Shown here: one piece after another, positions 34,194-43,783 of the stretch
Layout: each line of letters starts with the position of its first letter
Numbering within the stretch: the stretch's first letter is position 1
Source: an uncultured Lachnospiraceae bacterium
GTDB taxonomy: Bacteria; Bacillota_A; Clostridia; TANB77; CAG-508
Length of the DNA stretch: 44,831 nt
Reading direction: 5' to 3'
NCBI GenBank assembly: GCA_947165105.1
Contig: CAMUZC010000005.1
Span: 1 to 44,831, forward strand
Notes under the pieces: generated by a model
Seen by the model: only the letters and a program-made list of their open reading frames with translations
What the model was told of the DNA's origin: nothing
Database searches by the model: none
Position numbers and translations under genes: made by a program

Positions 34194-35072
34194 ATGCAAG
34201 AAACACAATCAAACATAACTCAAACAATAATATCAACAATTAATTCAATATTTTCTTCTTTATTTTCATCAATTGATAATAACATTTATTCAATATTGGA
34301 TGATATAATTTTTATAGATACAGACATACTAAAAGATAAATTTACTCATTCTTTTTTTGGGACATCAACTACCTATGGTTTAACACTTTTAGCTAATTCA
34401 TTACTAATAGGTTTTGCTCTTTTTTATATCGTTCGATTTGCATATTCACATTATACAGCATCTCAAACCGAGCAGCCTTTTCAATTTTTATTTAAATTAT
34501 TTATATTTGCTGTTCTTGCTAATTCTTCATATTTTATTATGGAGCAAACACTGAATATAAATTCCTTAATCTCTTTATCCATTAGAGAAATCGGTGAAAA
34601 TATCTTTGGCTGCAATATAAGTTTTTCTGAATTAATTGTAAGGATTAATAATGTAGTTTCAACTGAAGAAACCTTGAACGTTTTTTCTATGGACGGCTTT
34701 CTAAAAGGATTTATTTCTATCAATTTATTAAATTTACTGTTTACTTACTCTTTGCGATATGTGATATTAAAAGTATTTATTTTAATTACACCCTTTGCAT
34801 TTTTAACTTTAATAAATTCATCAACCTCGTGGTTCTTTAAATCATGGTTTAAATGTGTTTTATCCTTGCTATTACTTCAATCTTTTGTAGCTTTAATATT
34901 ATTAGTAATTTTTTCAGTAGATTTCTCCGCAAAAGATACATTCTCTAAAATACTATGTGTTGGTTCAATATATGCTTTAACTAAAGCAAATTCTTACATA
35001 CGCGATTTAATCGGTGGCATTTCTACTGATGTTTCTGCTAATTTTAGCAGTTTAAAATATATGTTTAAATAA
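34194..35072 (+). CDS. VirB6/TrbL-like polytopic channel protein
   Basis: 292 residues from ATG at 34194. Six or so membrane helices: about 57-80, 95-112, 170-190, 195-212, 222-245 and 255-275. The end SIYALTKANSYIRDLIGGIS resembles the C-terminus of VirB6/TrbL-like proteins of Gram-positive conjugative elements. The N-terminus is amphipathic and Ser/Ile-rich. The AGGAGG (34174-34179) is 14 bases from this ATG but 5 bases from an in-frame ATA (34185), so the true start could be three codons earlier. It would form the inner-membrane channel of the cassette. Confidence 0.68.
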   Translation: MQETQSNITQTIISTINSIFSSLFSSIDNNIYSILDDIIFIDTDILKDKFTHSFFGTSTTYGLTLLANSLLIGFALFYIVRFAYSHYTASQTEQPFQFLFKLFIFAVLANSSYFIMEQTLNINSLISLSIREIGENIFGCNISFSELIVRINNVVSTEETLNVFSMDGFLKGFISINLLNLLFTYSLRYVILKVFILITPFAFLTLINSSTSWFFKSWFKCVLSLLLLQSFVALILLVIFSVDFSAKDTFSKILCVGSIYALTKANSYIRDLIGGISTDVSANFSSLKYMFK

Positions 35073-35099
35073 ATTATAAATACATAAAGGAGAACGAAT

Positions 35100-35414
35100 A
35101 TGAATTTTATAATACCTAAGAATTACAAATTTAAGAATAAAATATTAGGAATAATTGATTATTCTACAGGCTTAATCAATATAATTTGGAATACTATTAT
35201 TTATTTTATTTTAAAAAATATTAATATCACTTTTTCAGTCAAGGCTTTTATTTTTTCTACATTATCTTTTCCTGTTTTATTATTTACAATAATTGGATTT
35301 AATAATGAATCCCCAATCTATACTATTAAATATCTTATAAGATTTTTGTTAAGGCCAAAGGTATATTTGTTTAGAAAGGTTTGCTGTAATTACAAATCTT
35401 TTAGTGAGAAATAA
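35100..35414 (+). CDS. PrgI/VirB3-like two-helix membrane protein
   Basis: 104 residues. The N-terminal IPKNYKFKNKILGI, with basic residues just before the first helix, then two membrane helices (about 22-40 and 48-68) and a basic cytoplasmic tail (FLLRPKVYLFRKVCCNYK). Size, position and topology match PrgI/VirB3-type proteins, which partner VirB4 in T4SSs. No VirB4 gene follows; the cassette ends 1 base before a terminator. AAGGAG precedes the ATG. Confidence 0.55.
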   Translation: MNFIIPKNYKFKNKILGIIDYSTGLINIIWNTIIYFILKNINITFSVKAFIFSTLSFPVLLFTIIGFNNESPIYTIKYLIRFLLRPKVYLFRKVCCNYKSFSEK

Positions 35415-35444
35415 AAAAGAAGAATTCTAAAGAATTCTTCTTTT
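35415..35444. terminator. Terminator of the T4SS-like cassette
   Basis: AAAAGAAGAATTCT (35415-35428) pairs perfectly with 35431-35444 across a 2-base loop; also usable by the converging tRNA-Pro gene. Confidence 0.85.
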
Positions 35445-35446
35445 AA

Positions 35447-35522
35447 TGGTCGAGGCGACAGGGATCGAACCTGCGACCTCATGGTCCCAAACCACGCGCG
35501 CTACCAACTGCGCTACGCCTCG
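35447..35522 (-). tRNA. tRNA-Pro (anticodon TGG)
   Basis: Acceptor CGAGGCG with CGCCTCG, anticodon loop TTTGGGA, T arm GCAGGTTCGATCCCTGT, encoded CCA. Confidence 0.95.
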
Positions 35523-35553
35523 ATTAATTAATTTGTCTAATTAAGACTAATAT

Positions 35554-35582
35554 AATATAACATAATCCAATATATTTTTCAA
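35554..35582 (-). promoter_or_regulatory. Promoter of tRNA-Pro
   Basis: Minus strand TTGAAA (35577-35582), 17 bases, TATATT (35554-35559). Its CTCTTGAAA is mirrored at 35619-35627 by the divergent tRNA-Arg promoter. Confidence 0.75.
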
Positions 35583-35621
35583 GAGTTTTTTGAAAAATTT
35601 TTATAAAAAATCAATTTTCTC

Positions 35622-35650
35622 TTGAAATTATCTAAAAAAGACGTTATAAT
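35622..35650 (+). promoter_or_regulatory. Promoter of tRNA-Arg(ACG)
   Basis: TTGAAA (35622-35627), 17 bases, TATAAT (35645-35650); the tRNA begins 14 bases on. Confidence 0.8.
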
Positions 35651-35663
35651 TATATATAGTTTT

Positions 35664-35740
<77 letters not shown>

Positions 35741-35784
35741 AAAGCATAGAAATAAGTGAAAACTTTTTCTATGCTTTTATTTTT
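35741..35784 (+). terminator. Terminator of tRNA-Arg(ACG)
   Basis: AAAGCATAGAAA (35741-35752) pairs with TTTCTATGCTTT (35766-35777), then a T-rich tail. Confidence 0.85.
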
Positions 35785-35835
35785 TCTAGCTATACTATAT
35801 TTAAAACATTTTTCGACAAATTATTAAAAATATTA

Positions 35836-35864
35836 TTGTCATTTTAATATCTCAATGATAAAAT
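35836..35864 (+). promoter_or_regulatory. Promoter of the 87-residue membrane protein
   Basis: TTGTCA (35836-35841), 17 bases, TAAAAT (35859-35864) with extended TGA. Confidence 0.65.
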
Positions 35865-35895
35865 AAAATTATAATAATCAAAGGGGGAATTTATT

Positions 35896-36159
35896 ATGGC
35901 AAATTATCCAGATACATTACCACGCGAATATAGACCACTTTCACCATGGGCATACTTCGGATATAGCATATTGTTTTCTATTCCATTTATTGGATTTATA
36001 CTATTATTAGTATTTTCATTTGATTCAACAAATATAAATAGAAGAAACTATGCTCGTTCATATTTCTGTGGATTACTTATAGCATTAGTTTTTGTTATAT
36101 TCTTGGTAATTTTATTTACAATACTAGGAGTATCATATACAACATTATCAATTCAATAA
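35896..36159 (+). CDS. Small two-helix membrane protein of unknown function
   Basis: 87 residues. A polar head (PDTLPREYRPLSPWAYFGY), a first membrane helix (about 22-44), a conserved-looking basic loop SFDSTNINRRNYARSYF (about 47-63) and a second helix (about 62-82). Comparable proteins are frequent in Clostridia, often with a zinc ribbon in front, but I know no function. AAGGGGG precedes the ATG; own promoter and own terminator. Confidence 0.8.
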   Translation: MANYPDTLPREYRPLSPWAYFGYSILFSIPFIGFILLLVFSFDSTNINRRNYARSYFCGLLIALVFVIFLVILFTILGVSYTTLSIQ

Positions 36160-36172
36160 TAGAAAGTAATAT

Positions 36173-36208
36173 CTCCATAAGTAGGAATCTCCTATTTATG
36201 GAGTTTTT
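36173..36208 (+). terminator. Terminator of the 87-residue gene
   Basis: CTCCATAA (36173-36180) with TTATGGAG (36196-36203), extended by TAGGA/TCCTA, then five T. Confidence 0.85.
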
Positions 36209-36221
36209 ATTATAAACACTA

Positions 36222-37751
36222 TTACGTATCAAATTCTATCTTTTCCAAATTCTTAACGGTTGGCTCAGTAATTATATTTCCCATGTAATCATATCTAGAA
36301 CCATGGCAAGGACAATCCCATGTTTTTTCTAAATTATTCCATGAAACCAAACATCCTAAATGTCCGCAAATAGGTTTTACTGCAAATATTTTTCCATCTT
36401 CCCTTTTATAAATTCCAATTTTTTCTCCATTTAATTCAATTATTCCACCATCTCCAATTGGTATCTTATCAAAGTCCTCTTTAGCTGGTTTAATTTTATT
36501 TATTAATAATGAATACGAACTTTCTTTAAGCATATTTCCAAATTCTTTTATATTTTTTATTGGCTCTAATCTGGTTGCTTTATAAATATCAGCATATTTA
36601 TTTTCATTTCCGATAATCTTATCACTTATTATTTTTGCTGCCACATGTGATGTGCTCATTCCCCATTTTTTAAAACCTGTTGCTACATATACATTTGGCA
36701 AAAAATTTGAAAATTCTCCTATATACGGAATCTTGTCTAATGTTACACAGTCTTCTGTTGACCATTTAAATAATACTTTTTCATTAGGATAATATTTTTT
36801 TATATAATTTTCTAAATTTATAAAACTGTCTTCGATTTTTCCATGTGGTTCTCCTGTTCTATGACCCGCACCCGCAACAATTAGTAATCTCTTTCCTTTA
36901 TAATTTGCTGTTCTAAATGAAATAACAGGATCCCACGATTGAATAAACATTCCATCAATTATATCCTTTTGCTCCGCTAAATCTTCGCCAACATCAACTG
37001 CAATAACATAAGATTTATCTTGATACATTTTTGTAAAATACATCCCTGGAAAATTTTTTATAGGATAATGTGTACATATTACAACTTTATCACAAATTAC
37101 CTCATGTTCCTCCGTACTGATTTTATATAAGCTATTATATTGTTCAATTTTTACAACCTTACTATCCTCAAATATTTTTCCACCCATTTTTGAAATTCTA
37201 TCATATAACTCTACAGTATATTTTCTTGAATTAAATTGCGCCTGATTGCTAAATTTAATTGCACCTAAACATTTTTCTACTGGAATTTTAATATTTTTTA
37301 CAAATTCAGCATTGTAACCTATTTGATTTAAAACATCAATTTCTTGCTTAATTTTATCAAGTTCATTTTCACACGTTGCAAACACATACGCATCTCTTTT
37401 TTCAAAATCACAATCTATTTTTTCTTCTTGAATAATTCTTTCCGCTAACCTTATTCCATCTTCATTCGATTCTAAATACTTTTTTGCCACGTCTTCTCCA
37501 TGCTCATTTGCTAAATATTTATAAAATAAACCATGTTGGCTAGTTAGCTTAGCCGTAGATTTTGCGGTTACTCCCATTCCAACTTTATCTTTTTCCAGAA
37601 CTATTACACTAACACCTTTTTTAGCTAATAAGTATGCTGTAACAGCACCTACAATTCCCCCTCCAACAATACATACTTCTGATTTTTCATCAGTATTTAA
37701 TTTTTGATAATTTGTTTTTTTACTATCATAAATCCACAAAGACTCTTCCAA
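36222..37751 (-). CDS. FAD-dependent oxidoreductase fused to a C-terminal Rieske domain
   Basis: 509 residues from TTG at 37751, after AAGGAGG. A DAO-type FAD domain starts with VCIVGGGIVGAVTAYLLAKK (dinucleotide-binding GxGxxG, about 27-46) and includes VATGFKKWGMSTSHVAA near the FAD-binding end. The last 70 residues are a Rieske 2Fe-2S domain with C462-G-H464 and C480-P-C482-H483; C467 and C482 could form the disulfide seen in bc1-type Rieske proteins. Such fusions in Firmicutes are annotated as FAD-dependent oxidoreductases of unknown substrate. It lies 16 bases behind htrA in one operon. Confidence 0.88.
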   Translation of the reverse strand: MEESLWIYDSKKTNYQKLNTDEKSEVCIVGGGIVGAVTAYLLAKKGVSVIVLEKDKVGMGVTAKSTAKLTSQHGLFYKYLANEHGEDVAKKYLESNEDGIRLAERIIQEEKIDCDFEKRDAYVFATCENELDKIKQEIDVLNQIGYNAEFVKNIKIPVEKCLGAIKFSNQAQFNSRKYTVELYDRISKMGGKIFEDSKVVKIEQYNSLYKISTEEHEVICDKVVICTHYPIKNFPGMYFTKMYQDKSYVIAVDVGEDLAEQKDIIDGMFIQSWDPVISFRTANYKGKRLLIVAGAGHRTGEPHGKIEDSFINLENYIKKYYPNEKVLFKWSTEDCVTLDKIPYIGEFSNFLPNVYVATGFKKWGMSTSHVAAKIISDKIIGNENKYADIYKATRLEPIKNIKEFGNMLKESSYSLLINKIKPAKEDFDKIPIGDGGIIELNGEKIGIYKREDGKIFAVKPICGHLGCLVSWNNLEKTWDCPCHGSRYDYMGNIITEPTVKNLEKIEFDT

Positions 37752-37767
37752 AATACTTTCCTCCTTT

Positions 37768-38937
37768 TTATTGCTTTTTACTTAACCTAATATCTAAAGT
37801 TTTCTCTTTATTATTTCTGAAAATTGTCAATTTAACTGTATCTCCTATGTTTTTTGAATATATATATTCTCTTAAATCACACATTTTTTCCAACACAACA
37901 TCATCTACTTTGGTAATAACATCACCTATTTGTAAACCACTGTTAAACGCAGGCGAATCCATTGAAATTTGTGCAATATATATGCCTGTATCAAATTTAA
38001 TATTTGAATTTAGATATGGTATAACATTTTTATCATAAGCAAAAACTCCAATGCTTGCCTCTTCAAATTTTCCATCTTTTTCAAGTTTTTGAATAATTGG
38101 TTTAATCACATTAACTGGCACTGCAAAACCTATTCCCTCAGCTGAAGTTATTTTCACTGTATTAATTCCAATTATTTCACCATCATTGTTTATTAATGGG
38201 CCTCCGCTATTTCCGGGATTAATCGTTGCATCTGTTTGTATTAGATTTGACATGTATATATCATTTTCATTATTTCTTGAATAATTATTTTCATTTTTTA
38301 TTGCGGATTGCTCACTTTCATTAAATATAATTGTTCTATTCAAAGCACTAACAATTCCAGATGTAACTGTTTTCTGAAATTCGAAGCCAATCGGATTTCC
38401 GATTGCATATACACTCTCTCCAACTCTTAAGTTATCAGAATCTCCTAGTTTAGCATAATTTACACATTTCATGTTTATTTTAATAATTGCTAAATCTAAG
38501 TTCGAATCAGACCAAATAACTTTTGCATTATATTTTTTTCCATCTTCCATTGTTACATAACAGCTTCCATATTTTGCACCAGAAACATGTTCATTCGTAA
38601 GTATATATCCGCTTTCTGAAATAATTACGCCACTTCCTATTCCCATTTGAGAAACTCCATTTTGTGTAAATACTGTATTACCATTATCCTTTAACCTTGA
38701 TACTCCAACCACACTATCCGTAGCATTTTCCAACATTTCAGTCACAGTCAAATCTTCTTTTTTCTTTTCTGCTATAGTCAAAGAAGATTCATTAACATTG
38801 TATTTATCATAATCAATAATTTCTATTTTTGCATAAATTTGATATAGTCTAGTTATTATCAAAGTAGAAAAAACTGCTACAATAGTAATTATTATAGCTC
38901 TTTTTATTTTTGTTTTTTTATCATAAAATAGAGACAC
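37768..38937 (-). CDS. HtrA/DegP-like S1C serine protease
   Basis: 389 residues from GTG at 38937, which follows AGGA. One N-terminal membrane helix (about 13-31), a trypsin-like domain with the catalytic triad H117 (TNEHVSG), D148 (SNLDLAI) and S244 (GNSGGP), and one C-terminal PDZ domain (about 300-385, with GIYIAQISMDSPAFNSGLQ). A membrane-tethered quality-control protease facing outside. An insert rich in Asn and Glu (about 207-228) sits in the protease domain. Upstream gene of the FAD-Rieske oxidoreductase. Confidence 0.93.
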   Translation of the reverse strand: MSLFYDKKTKIKRAIIITIVAVFSTLIITRLYQIYAKIEIIDYDKYNVNESSLTIAEKKKEDLTVTEMLENATDSVVGVSRLKDNGNTVFTQNGVSQMGIGSGVIISESGYILTNEHVSGAKYGSCYVTMEDGKKYNAKVIWSDSNLDLAIIKINMKCVNYAKLGDSDNLRVGESVYAIGNPIGFEFQKTVTSGIVSALNRTIIFNESEQSAIKNENNYSRNNENDIYMSNLIQTDATINPGNSGGPLINNDGEIIGINTVKITSAEGIGFAVPVNVIKPIIQKLEKDGKFEEASIGVFAYDKNVIPYLNSNIKFDTGIYIAQISMDSPAFNSGLQIGDVITKVDDVVLEKMCDLREYIYSKNIGDTVKLTIFRNNKEKTLDIRLSKKQ

Positions 38938-39036
38938 TTAATCCTCACTCTCCTTTATTTATTTTTCCCAAATCATTCCAGAATATACAATAGGCAAATT
39001 ATTATTAAACTTAATATACAAATTTTTGTTTCAGTA

Positions 39037-39065
39037 TTGTAGAAAACGATTTTTAATGATATAAT
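39037..39065 (+). promoter_or_regulatory. Promoter of dnaD
   Basis: TTGTAG (39037-39042), 17 bases, TATAAT (39060-39065). Confidence 0.65.
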
Positions 39066-39094
39066 TTGACCAAATTCGTAATGGAGGGAGTAAT

Positions 39095-40054
39095 ATGAAA
39101 CTAGAACAAAATGACGCACCATTTATATTTTCAACAACATCAATACCAGATATTTTCTTCACGGAATATCTATCATATGCTGATGGTAACTACGTAAAGA
39201 TTTATTTATATATGGTTTTCTTAGCTAAATATGGCAAAGATATTAAAGTTAATGATTTAGCAAAAAAATTGCAACTTCCATTAAAAACAATACAAGATGG
39301 TATTAAATTTTGGGAAGAACAACAAGTAATAACTAAGAAAAATACTGGATATATTTTAAATAATCTTCAAGAAATAGAATTACATAAATTATATAATCCA
39401 AAAATCACATCTTCACCTGAAGAACTTGAAAAAACAGCTAAAAATCAATATAGATCAAAAGCTATAGAAAACATTAATAATGAGTTCTTCCAAGGAATAA
39501 TGTCACCTTCATGGTATAGTGATATTGATTTATGGTTCAAGAAGTACAAATTCGATGAAGAAGTTATGATTGCTTTATTTAGATATTGCTTTAATCGTTC
39601 TGCACTTCATAGAAACTACATCCAAACTGTTGCCGAAGGTTGGTCACAAAGCAATATTAAAACATTTAATGATTTGGAATTGTATTTCGATAAACAAGAA
39701 AAATTAAAAAATATTTCAAACACTATCTCTAAAAAATTAAATTTAAATAGACAACTTTCTCAATATGAAGAAGGTTATGTTTCAAGATGGAATCTTGAAT
39801 ACGGATATAATTTTGATATTATAGAATTAGCTTTGAAAAAAACAACATCTAAAACAAGCTTTAATTTTGATTATTTGGATAAAATATTAACAGATTGGCA
39901 TGAACATAAATTAAAAACACCTACGGAAGTCAATTCTTACTTAACTGAAACAAAAGCAAAAAATCAAAACATAAAAAAATTAGAAAAACAAACCGGTTAT
40001 ACAAATTATGATCAAAGAGAAGTTTCAAATTGGGATAATTTTTATATAAATTAA
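39095..40054 (+). CDS. DnaD-like replication initiation protein
   Basis: 319 residues. An N-terminal winged-helix (DDBH1-like) domain (about 20-105, with KIYLYMVFLAKYGKDIKVNDLAKKL split by a short loop) and two DnaD/DnaB_2-type helical repeats (about 118-200 and 210-290). The conserved tails are seen in AEGWSQSNIKT and LTDWHEHKLKT. Firmicute DnaD recruits the replicative helicase to DnaA-opened DNA. The next gene encodes the helicase loader, 78 bases downstream, past a hairpin (40067-40107). GGAGGG precedes the ATG. Confidence 0.88.
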   Translation: MKLEQNDAPFIFSTTSIPDIFFTEYLSYADGNYVKIYLYMVFLAKYGKDIKVNDLAKKLQLPLKTIQDGIKFWEEQQVITKKNTGYILNNLQEIELHKLYNPKITSSPEELEKTAKNQYRSKAIENINNEFFQGIMSPSWYSDIDLWFKKYKFDEEVMIALFRYCFNRSALHRNYIQTVAEGWSQSNIKTFNDLELYFDKQEKLKNISNTISKKLNLNRQLSQYEEGYVSRWNLEYGYNFDIIELALKKTTSKTSFNFDYLDKILTDWHEHKLKTPTEVNSYLTETKAKNQNIKKLEKQTGYTNYDQREVSNWDNFYIN

Positions 40055-40066
40055 TAATAAATTAAC

Positions 40067-40107
40067 AAAGCATTAAAAATAAATATTAAATTTATTTTTA
40101 ATGCTTT
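40067..40107. terminator. Hairpin between dnaD and helicase loader genes
   Basis: AAAGCATTAAAAATAAAT (40067-40084) pairs perfectly with 40090-40107. It may end or attenuate the dnaD transcript, as no clear new promoter follows before 40133. Confidence 0.65.
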
Positions 40108-40132
40108 AATAAAAAGATTGGAAGTGATATTT

Positions 40133-41134
40133 ATGAATAATTTAATCTTATCTACACTTTTAAAAAATTATGAAAGAAAAAGATTATCAGCAGAAAAAGA
40201 TCTAGAAATAAGAAAAAACAAACTCTACACTGAAAATCCACGTTTACAGGAAATAGATGATGAACTATCAAAAATAGGTATTTCAACAGCAAAAGCATTA
40301 ATAATATCTAATTCTGCTGAATTGTTAAGTGATTTAAATAAGAAAGTAGAAATATTAAAAGAAGAAAAATCAAACATATTAAAAAATTTAAACCTACCTG
40401 AAGATTATTTAACGCCAAATTATTCTTGTAAAATCTGCAATGACACCGGATACATTACTGAAAAATATAATTCTGTAATGTGTAATTGTTTAAAACAAGA
40501 AATATTTAATATTGAATATAATAAATCAAATATTGCAAATTTAGATAAACAAAATTTTGACAATTTTTCTCTAGAAAAATATTCAGATAAAATTGATAAA
40601 GAAAAATATAATTCGGAGATTTCACCAAGGGATAATATAAAATTAATTAAAGATATTTGTATGAAATTTATAGATAATTTTGATGATCCTAATGAAAAGA
40701 ATTTATTATTTACAGGAAATACAGGACTTGGAAAGACATTTTTATCAAGCTGTATTGCAAAAGAAATAATACAAAAAGATAAAACCGTTCTTTATCAAAC
40801 TGCACCTATAATGCTAGATATGATAATTGATTATAAATTTAATAAAAACAATCAAGTTGACACAACGTATAAAAATTTATTAGATGTCGATTTATTAATA
40901 ATTGATGATTTAGGAACTGAATCTTTAAATAACATAAAGTTTACTGAATTATTTAATATTATAAATACTCGTCTATTAAACCAAAATAATAAATGTTTAA
41001 AAACAATTATTTCAACCAATTTAAGTCTACCAATATTAAACAAAACATACGGAGAGAGAATAACTTCGAGATTAATTGGTAATTATAATATTTGTAGATT
41101 TTTTGGAGAAGATATTCGTTTCCTTGATAGATAA
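40133..41134 (+). CDS. DnaC/DnaI-type helicase loader ATPase
   Basis: 333 residues from ATG at 40133; the TTG five codons earlier is part of the ribosome site region. Residues 1-90 are helical with coiled coil. A zinc-binding group follows (C99, C102, C117, C119), then the AAA+ core with Walker A GNTGLGKT (195-202), Walker B LLIIDDLGTE and the Arg-containing end GERITSRLIGN. This matches DnaI/DnaC proteins, which load DnaB-type helicase at origins. Together with the DnaD-like gene it forms a replication restart/initiation pair. Confidence 0.9.
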   Translation: MNNLILSTLLKNYERKRLSAEKDLEIRKNKLYTENPRLQEIDDELSKIGISTAKALIISNSAELLSDLNKKVEILKEEKSNILKNLNLPEDYLTPNYSCKICNDTGYITEKYNSVMCNCLKQEIFNIEYNKSNIANLDKQNFDNFSLEKYSDKIDKEKYNSEISPRDNIKLIKDICMKFIDNFDDPNEKNLLFTGNTGLGKTFLSSCIAKEIIQKDKTVLYQTAPIMLDMIIDYKFNKNNQVDTTYKNLLDVDLLIIDDLGTESLNNIKFTELFNIINTRLLNQNNKCLKTIISTNLSLPILNKTYGERITSRLIGNYNICRFFGEDIRFLDR

Positions 41135-41144
41135 TTATATAAAA

Positions 41145-41187
41145 AAATAAATTCGATTTAGTTTTCTGCTAAATCGAATTTATTTTT
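41145..41187. terminator. Bidirectional terminator
   Basis: AAATAAATTCGATTTAG (41145-41161) pairs perfectly with 41169-41185, with T run after, between the converging helicase-loader and gyrA genes. Confidence 0.85.
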
Positions 41188-41198
41188 TACTTCATTAA

Positions 41199-43643
41199 TT
41201 ATTCGCTAATTTCTTGATCTTCAGGTTTTATAATTTCAATGCTTACAACCTTTCCTCCATCATTTGTTCTCATTAATGTAACACCTTGTGTAGATCTTCC
41301 AAGAACACTAACTTCAGAAACATTTAATCTAATTATAGTTCCCGTATCAGTAATCATCATAACATCTTCATCACCATTTGCAATTCTGATTCCAACAATA
41401 TTTCCAGTTTTTGGAGTAATTTTATATGTAATAACTCCTTTTCCACCTCTATTTTGTACTCTGTATTCTTCAAGTTCTGTTCTCTTTCCAAATCCATTTT
41501 CAGTAATTGCTAATAATGTCGCATTTTTTCCACCTATTACTGATTCCATACCTATTACAGCATCTTCTTTATCTAATCTAATTCCTAAAACTCCTTGAGC
41601 TGTTCTTCCGACTGGACGTACATCCTTTTCATCGAAAGTAATACACATACCTTTTTTAGTAACTAAAACAACATTATCTTCACCATCTGTTAATCTAACA
41701 TCAATTAATTCATCATCTTCTTTTAATGTTATAGCTAATAATCCTGTTCTTTTACTTGAACTATATTCACTCAAAGCCGTTTTCTTAATTAAACCATTGC
41801 GAGTTGCCATTAATAAATATTTTCCTTCAGCAAAGTTTTGTAATGGAATAACTGCAGATATTTTTTCTCCAGGATCAAGGCTAAGTAAGTTAACAATAGC
41901 TGTTCCTTTAGCAGTTCTACCAGCCTCTGGAATTTCATATCCTCTTAATCTATACAATTTTCCTTTATTACTAAAGAATAAAATTGTATCATGAGTTGAA
42001 GCAGTAAATATTTGTTTTACAAAATCTTCTTCCCTAGTTGCAATACCAGTAATTCCCTTTCCACCTCTTCTTTGGCTCTTGTATGTATCGATTGGCATTC
42101 TCTTAATATAACCAAAATGTGTTAGGGCTACAACAGTTTGTTCATCTTTTATTAAATCTTCAACATTGAACTCACCTTCAGCTGCAACAATCTTTGTTAA
42201 TCTTTCATCACCGTATTTTTCTTTAATTTCTAATAACTCTTCTTTGATGATATCGAATACTAATTTCTCACTATTTAATATTTCTCTTAAGTGAGCTATT
42301 AATTTCATTAATTCATTATATTCATCTTCGATTTTTTCACGTTGCAATCCTGATAATGTTTTTAATCTCATATCTAAAATTGCTTGTGCTTGAATATCTG
42401 TTAATCCAAATCTTTCCATTAATCTTTCTTTTGGATCATCATATGAAGAACGAATTATATTAATTACTTCATCAATATTATCTAGAGCTATTTTTAATCC
42501 TTCCAAAATATGTGCTCTTGCTAATGCTTTATCTAACTCGAATTGTGTTCTACGTAAAATTACATCTTTTCTATGTTCAATATAATAATCTAAACATTGT
42601 CTTAATGTTAGTATTTTTGGTTCTCCATTAACTAATGCTAATAGAATAGCACCAAAAGTATCTTGCATTTGTGTAAATTTATATAATTGATTTAATACAA
42701 CTTGAGCATTTGCATCTCTTTTTAACTCAATTACGATTCTTACTTTATCAATTCTGTCAGATTCATCTCTTAAATCAGAAATACCTTCTATTCTTTTTTC
42801 CCTAGCTAAAGCAGCAATGTTTTCAACTAATTTTGCTTTATTTACTTGATATGGTAAAGATGTAACAACTATTCTTTGTTTATTACCACTCATTTCTTCT
42901 ATTTCAGCTTCTGCTCTAACAGTTATTTTTCCTCTACCTGTAGTATAAGCTTGTTTAATTCCTTCATATCCAAGAATAACACCACCTGTTGGAAAATCAG
43001 GTCCTTTAACAATTTTCATTAATTCTTCATCAGAAACATCATCTTCATCAATTATTTTTACAATAGCATTTATTATTTCTGTTAAATTATGTGGTGGAAC
43101 GTTTGTTGCCATACCAACTGCTATTCCTGATGAACCATTTATTAATAATGCAGGGATTTTAGATGGTAAAACCATAGGTTCTTGTAATCTTTCATCATAG
43201 TTAGGCATAAAGTCAACTGTATTTTTTTCTATATCAGTTAGCATAAGCTCAGATATTTTAGCCATCCTTGCTTCTGTATACCTCATTGCGGCTGCTCCAT
43301 CACCATCTATTGAACCAAAGTTTCCGTGACCATCAATCAATGGATATCTCATTGAGAAGTCTTGTGCCATTCTAACCATTGCATCATAAACAGATGAGTC
43401 ACCATGTGGATGATAACGTCCTAAAACAGATCCAACTGTATTTGCACATTTTCTGTAAGGCTTGTCTGATGTGATACCATCTTCATACATTGCATACAAA
43501 ATTCTTCTATGAACAGGTTTCAAACCATCTCTTACATCTGGTAATGCACGAGAAACGATAACGCTCATGGCATAATCAATATAGGAAGTTCTCATCTCTG
43601 TTTCAATATCTCTTTGTATAATTTTTCCATCCTTTGAATCCAT
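41199..43643 (-). CDS. gyrA: DNA gyrase subunit A
   Basis: 814 residues. The N-terminal breakage-reunion domain has the catalytic Tyr122 (AMRYTEARM). In the quinolone region ([13 protein letters not shown]) Ser83 and Asp87 are unchanged wild-type residues by E. coli numbering. The C-terminal beta-pinwheel carries six blades and the GyrA box QRRGGKG, which separates it from ParC. It works with GyrB to introduce negative supercoils. gyrB is not adjacent in the window. The promoter at 43680-43708 is strong. Confidence 0.97.
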   Translation of the reverse strand: MDSKDGKIIQRDIETEMRTSYIDYAMSVIVSRALPDVRDGLKPVHRRILYAMYEDGITSDKPYRKCANTVGSVLGRYHPHGDSSVYDAMVRMAQDFSMRYPLIDGHGNFGSIDGDGAAAMRYTEARMAKISELMLTDIEKNTVDFMPNYDERLQEPMVLPSKIPALLINGSSGIAVGMATNVPPHNLTEIINAIVKIIDEDDVSDEELMKIVKGPDFPTGGVILGYEGIKQAYTTGRGKITVRAEAEIEEMSGNKQRIVVTSLPYQVNKAKLVENIAALAREKRIEGISDLRDESDRIDKVRIVIELKRDANAQVVLNQLYKFTQMQDTFGAILLALVNGEPKILTLRQCLDYYIEHRKDVILRRTQFELDKALARAHILEGLKIALDNIDEVINIIRSSYDDPKERLMERFGLTDIQAQAILDMRLKTLSGLQREKIEDEYNELMKLIAHLREILNSEKLVFDIIKEELLEIKEKYGDERLTKIVAAEGEFNVEDLIKDEQTVVALTHFGYIKRMPIDTYKSQRRGGKGITGIATREEDFVKQIFTASTHDTILFFSNKGKLYRLRGYEIPEAGRTAKGTAIVNLLSLDPGEKISAVIPLQNFAEGKYLLMATRNGLIKKTALSEYSSSKRTGLLAITLKEDDELIDVRLTDGEDNVVLVTKKGMCITFDEKDVRPVGRTAQGVLGIRLDKEDAVIGMESVIGGKNATLLAITENGFGKRTELEEYRVQNRGGKGVITYKITPKTGNIVGIRIANGDEDVMMITDTGTIIRLNVSEVSVLGRSTQGVTLMRTNDGGKVVSIEIIKPEDQEISE

Positions 43644-43679
43644 ATTTTCTACCTCTTTTCTATTGTTTTCACTCCTTGT

Positions 43680-43708
43680 ATTATACTAAAATAGAAAAAA
43701 TTATGCAA
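43680..43708 (-). promoter_or_regulatory. Promoter of gyrA
   Basis: Minus strand TTGCAT (43703-43708), 17 bases, TATAAT (43680-43685). Confidence 0.75.
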
Positions 43709-43783
43709 TAACAAAACTCAAATTTCCGTAACTTTTTTCACATTTTTTATATATTTTTTTGCTTAGAATTTAAATTAATTTTT

